Source: Mucinivorans sp036654415 (lineage in GTDB: Bacteria; Bacteroidota; Bacteroidia; Bacteroidales; Rikenellaceae). From it: a stretch of DNA of 6,543 nt. Below are positions 5,924-6,543 of this stretch, piece by piece. The notes beneath the pieces were generated by a model. It was not told the origin of the DNA. It ran no database searches and was given only the letters and a program-made list of their open reading frames with translations. The position numbers and the translations under genes are program-made. The stretch spans positions 1-6,543 of the forward strand of contig JAVVSB010000061.1 in assembly GCA_036654415.1 (NCBI GenBank), in the 5' to 3' direction. The first letter of the stretch is position 1, and each line of letters begins with the position of its first letter.

Positions 5924-5957
5924 AACTATCTGTATTTTAAGTCATTAATTTTATTAT

Positions 5958-6070
5958 GTTTCTGCATTGTTTCTGCATTATATCGTACTGAAATAGTTTA
6001 GTGTAAATGAACAAGCCTCTTTCTTAATATTATATTTCTGCATTACCTTTATGCAGTACTGATAACATAG
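5958..6070. promoter_or_regulatory. Repeat cluster between the araC-type and Rrf2-like genes, likely regulator binding sites
   Basis: GTTTCTGCATT is present twice in perfect tandem (5958-5968, 5969-5979). TTTCTGCATT appears again at 6035-6044, followed by an inverted ATGCAG at 6051-6056, which makes a 6-bp dyad with CTGCAT at 6038-6043. GTACTGA follows both clusters (5985-5991 and 6056-6062), and an ATAG follows each of those. So a compound unit TTTCTGCATTA...GTACTGA...ATAG is present twice. Spacing of 11 bases puts the tandem boxes on one face of the helix. AraC proteins bind such direct repeats, so autoregulation or shared control of both divergent genes is plausible. Confidence 0.5.
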
Positions 6071-6164
6071 CCTGAAATACACTAATGAACAGTATATTAT
6101 ATCTTTATAATTTCTATTCTTAGTAGAGTATAGATGTAATTTACGAATCATATGTTTTCAGCGC

Positions 6165-6509
6165 GTGTATAATAGTATGTTAATAGTTATTGTATCCTTG
6201 TCAATGGATACTGGCCGTGAAGGTGTGTTTGCTGTAAACATCTCTCGTGAACACAACATTCCCGAGCCTTATATTTGTGGCGCCGTTAAAAAGTTGTTTC
6301 AAGAGAAGTTACTCACCTCTACGGCAGAAGGTCGTCTTTTTTTATCACCAAAAATATCTTCTTTGACTCTTGGAGACCTGGTGCTTCGCTTTGGTGACAC
6401 TGAGTTTTCTGGCACTTTCAAGGATGTTAAGACTAAGGAACCATTAAAGCTCAGTATGGCCTCTCGTGTTATCTTTCATGAGCAGGCGTTTTTACGATAT
6501 AGTTCGTAA
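6165..6509 (+). CDS. Rrf2-family-like winged-helix regulator, probably frameshifted
   Basis: The 114-residue reading frame (GTG 6165; alternative ATG 6177) resembles the Rrf2/IscR winged-helix fold. Its parts are a first helix YNSMLIVIVSL, a helix-turn-helix region ISREHNIPEPYICGAVKKLF (about 27-46), a wing EGRLFLSPK (about 55-63) and then SLTLGDLVLRF (66-76), the usual 'xLxDVxxAV' position. The Fe-S cysteine cluster of IscR-type members is absent. The N-terminus is odd: an ATG at 6152 in another frame reads MFSARV, a typical Rrf2 beginning, then hits TAA. The C-terminus also looks cut short: leaving out one T of the run at 6489-6493 lets the frame continue as FYDIVRNRIEDD to the window end. 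I infer two frame disruptions or sequencing errors; a true short protein is possible. It is divergent from the araC-type gene. Confidence 0.6.
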   Translation: MYNSMLIVIVSLSMDTGREGVFAVNISREHNIPEPYICGAVKKLFQEKLLTSTAEGRLFLSPKISSLTLGDLVLRFGDTEFSGTFKDVKTKEPLKLSMASRVIFHEQAFLRYSS

Positions 6510-6543
6510 TCGTATAGAGGACGATAATAATCATCTTCGTTGG
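6493..6543 (+). pseudogene. Out-of-frame continuation of the Rrf2-like gene, open to the window edge
   Basis: Reading from the last T of the five-T run, codons TAC GAT ATA GTT CGT AAT lead into a charged helical sequence (YDIVRNRIEDDNNHLRW), with no stop up to the last base. The preceding frame ends at TAA 6507-6509. The residues look like the C-terminal helix that Rrf2-like proteins (130-150 residues) normally have. The open stretch is only 17 codons, so chance is not excluded. Confidence 0.4.

Noticed and set aside
6486..6496. Programmed ribosomal frameshift at GCG TTT TTA in the Rrf2-like gene
   Set aside because: A +1 slip on the T-run is possible but there is no stimulatory structure or classical slippery heptamer; an indel is simpler, especially with a second disruption at the 5' end.
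1..6543. tRNA, rRNA, CRISPR array, insertion sequence transposase or toxin-antitoxin pair
   Set aside because: Looked for on both strands; nothing in the sequence supports any of them.

Overview
The window looks like chromosomal DNA of a Bacteroidota bacterium, most likely order Bacteroidales. Three things suggest this: several matches to the Bacteroidota sigma-ABfr -7 box (TAnnTTTG) placed before genes, A-rich gene starts without a Shine-Dalgarno sequence, and a tyrosine recombinase of the type common in Bacteroides and Prevotella. No tRNA, rRNA or CRISPR array is visible.

Left part (1-3324), minus strand: a housekeeping and transport block. A 14-TM DHA2-type drug efflux transporter lies upstream of mnmE, the tRNA U34-modification GTPase. 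mnmE has a good intrinsic terminator about 55 bases past its stop and appears to have its own promoter directly at its ATG, giving a leaderless or nearly leaderless mRNA. Its product carries an unusual Thr/Cys-rich insertion of roughly 45 residues between GTPase motifs G4 and G5.

Right part (3325-6543): a more AT-rich, accessory-looking block. A solo tyrosine recombinase (plus strand) has its own promoter and is flanked by an exact 14-bp direct repeat. It is followed by a 245-bp gap with two convergent promoter-like sites and no gene to drive, then a minus-strand AraC-family regulator. After a 241-bp divergent intergenic region rich in short repeats comes a plus-strand Rrf2-like winged-helix regulator that looks frameshifted near both ends and may continue past the window.

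Inference: a recombinase, an AraC protein and an Rrf2-like protein side by side resemble the regulatory edge of a variable locus in Bacteroidales, such as a surface-structure or mobile-element region. The regulated target is not in the window. No new system can be demonstrated from this sequence alone. The best leads are the MnmE insertion, the repeats around the recombinase, and the repeat-rich, gene-free promoter regions.
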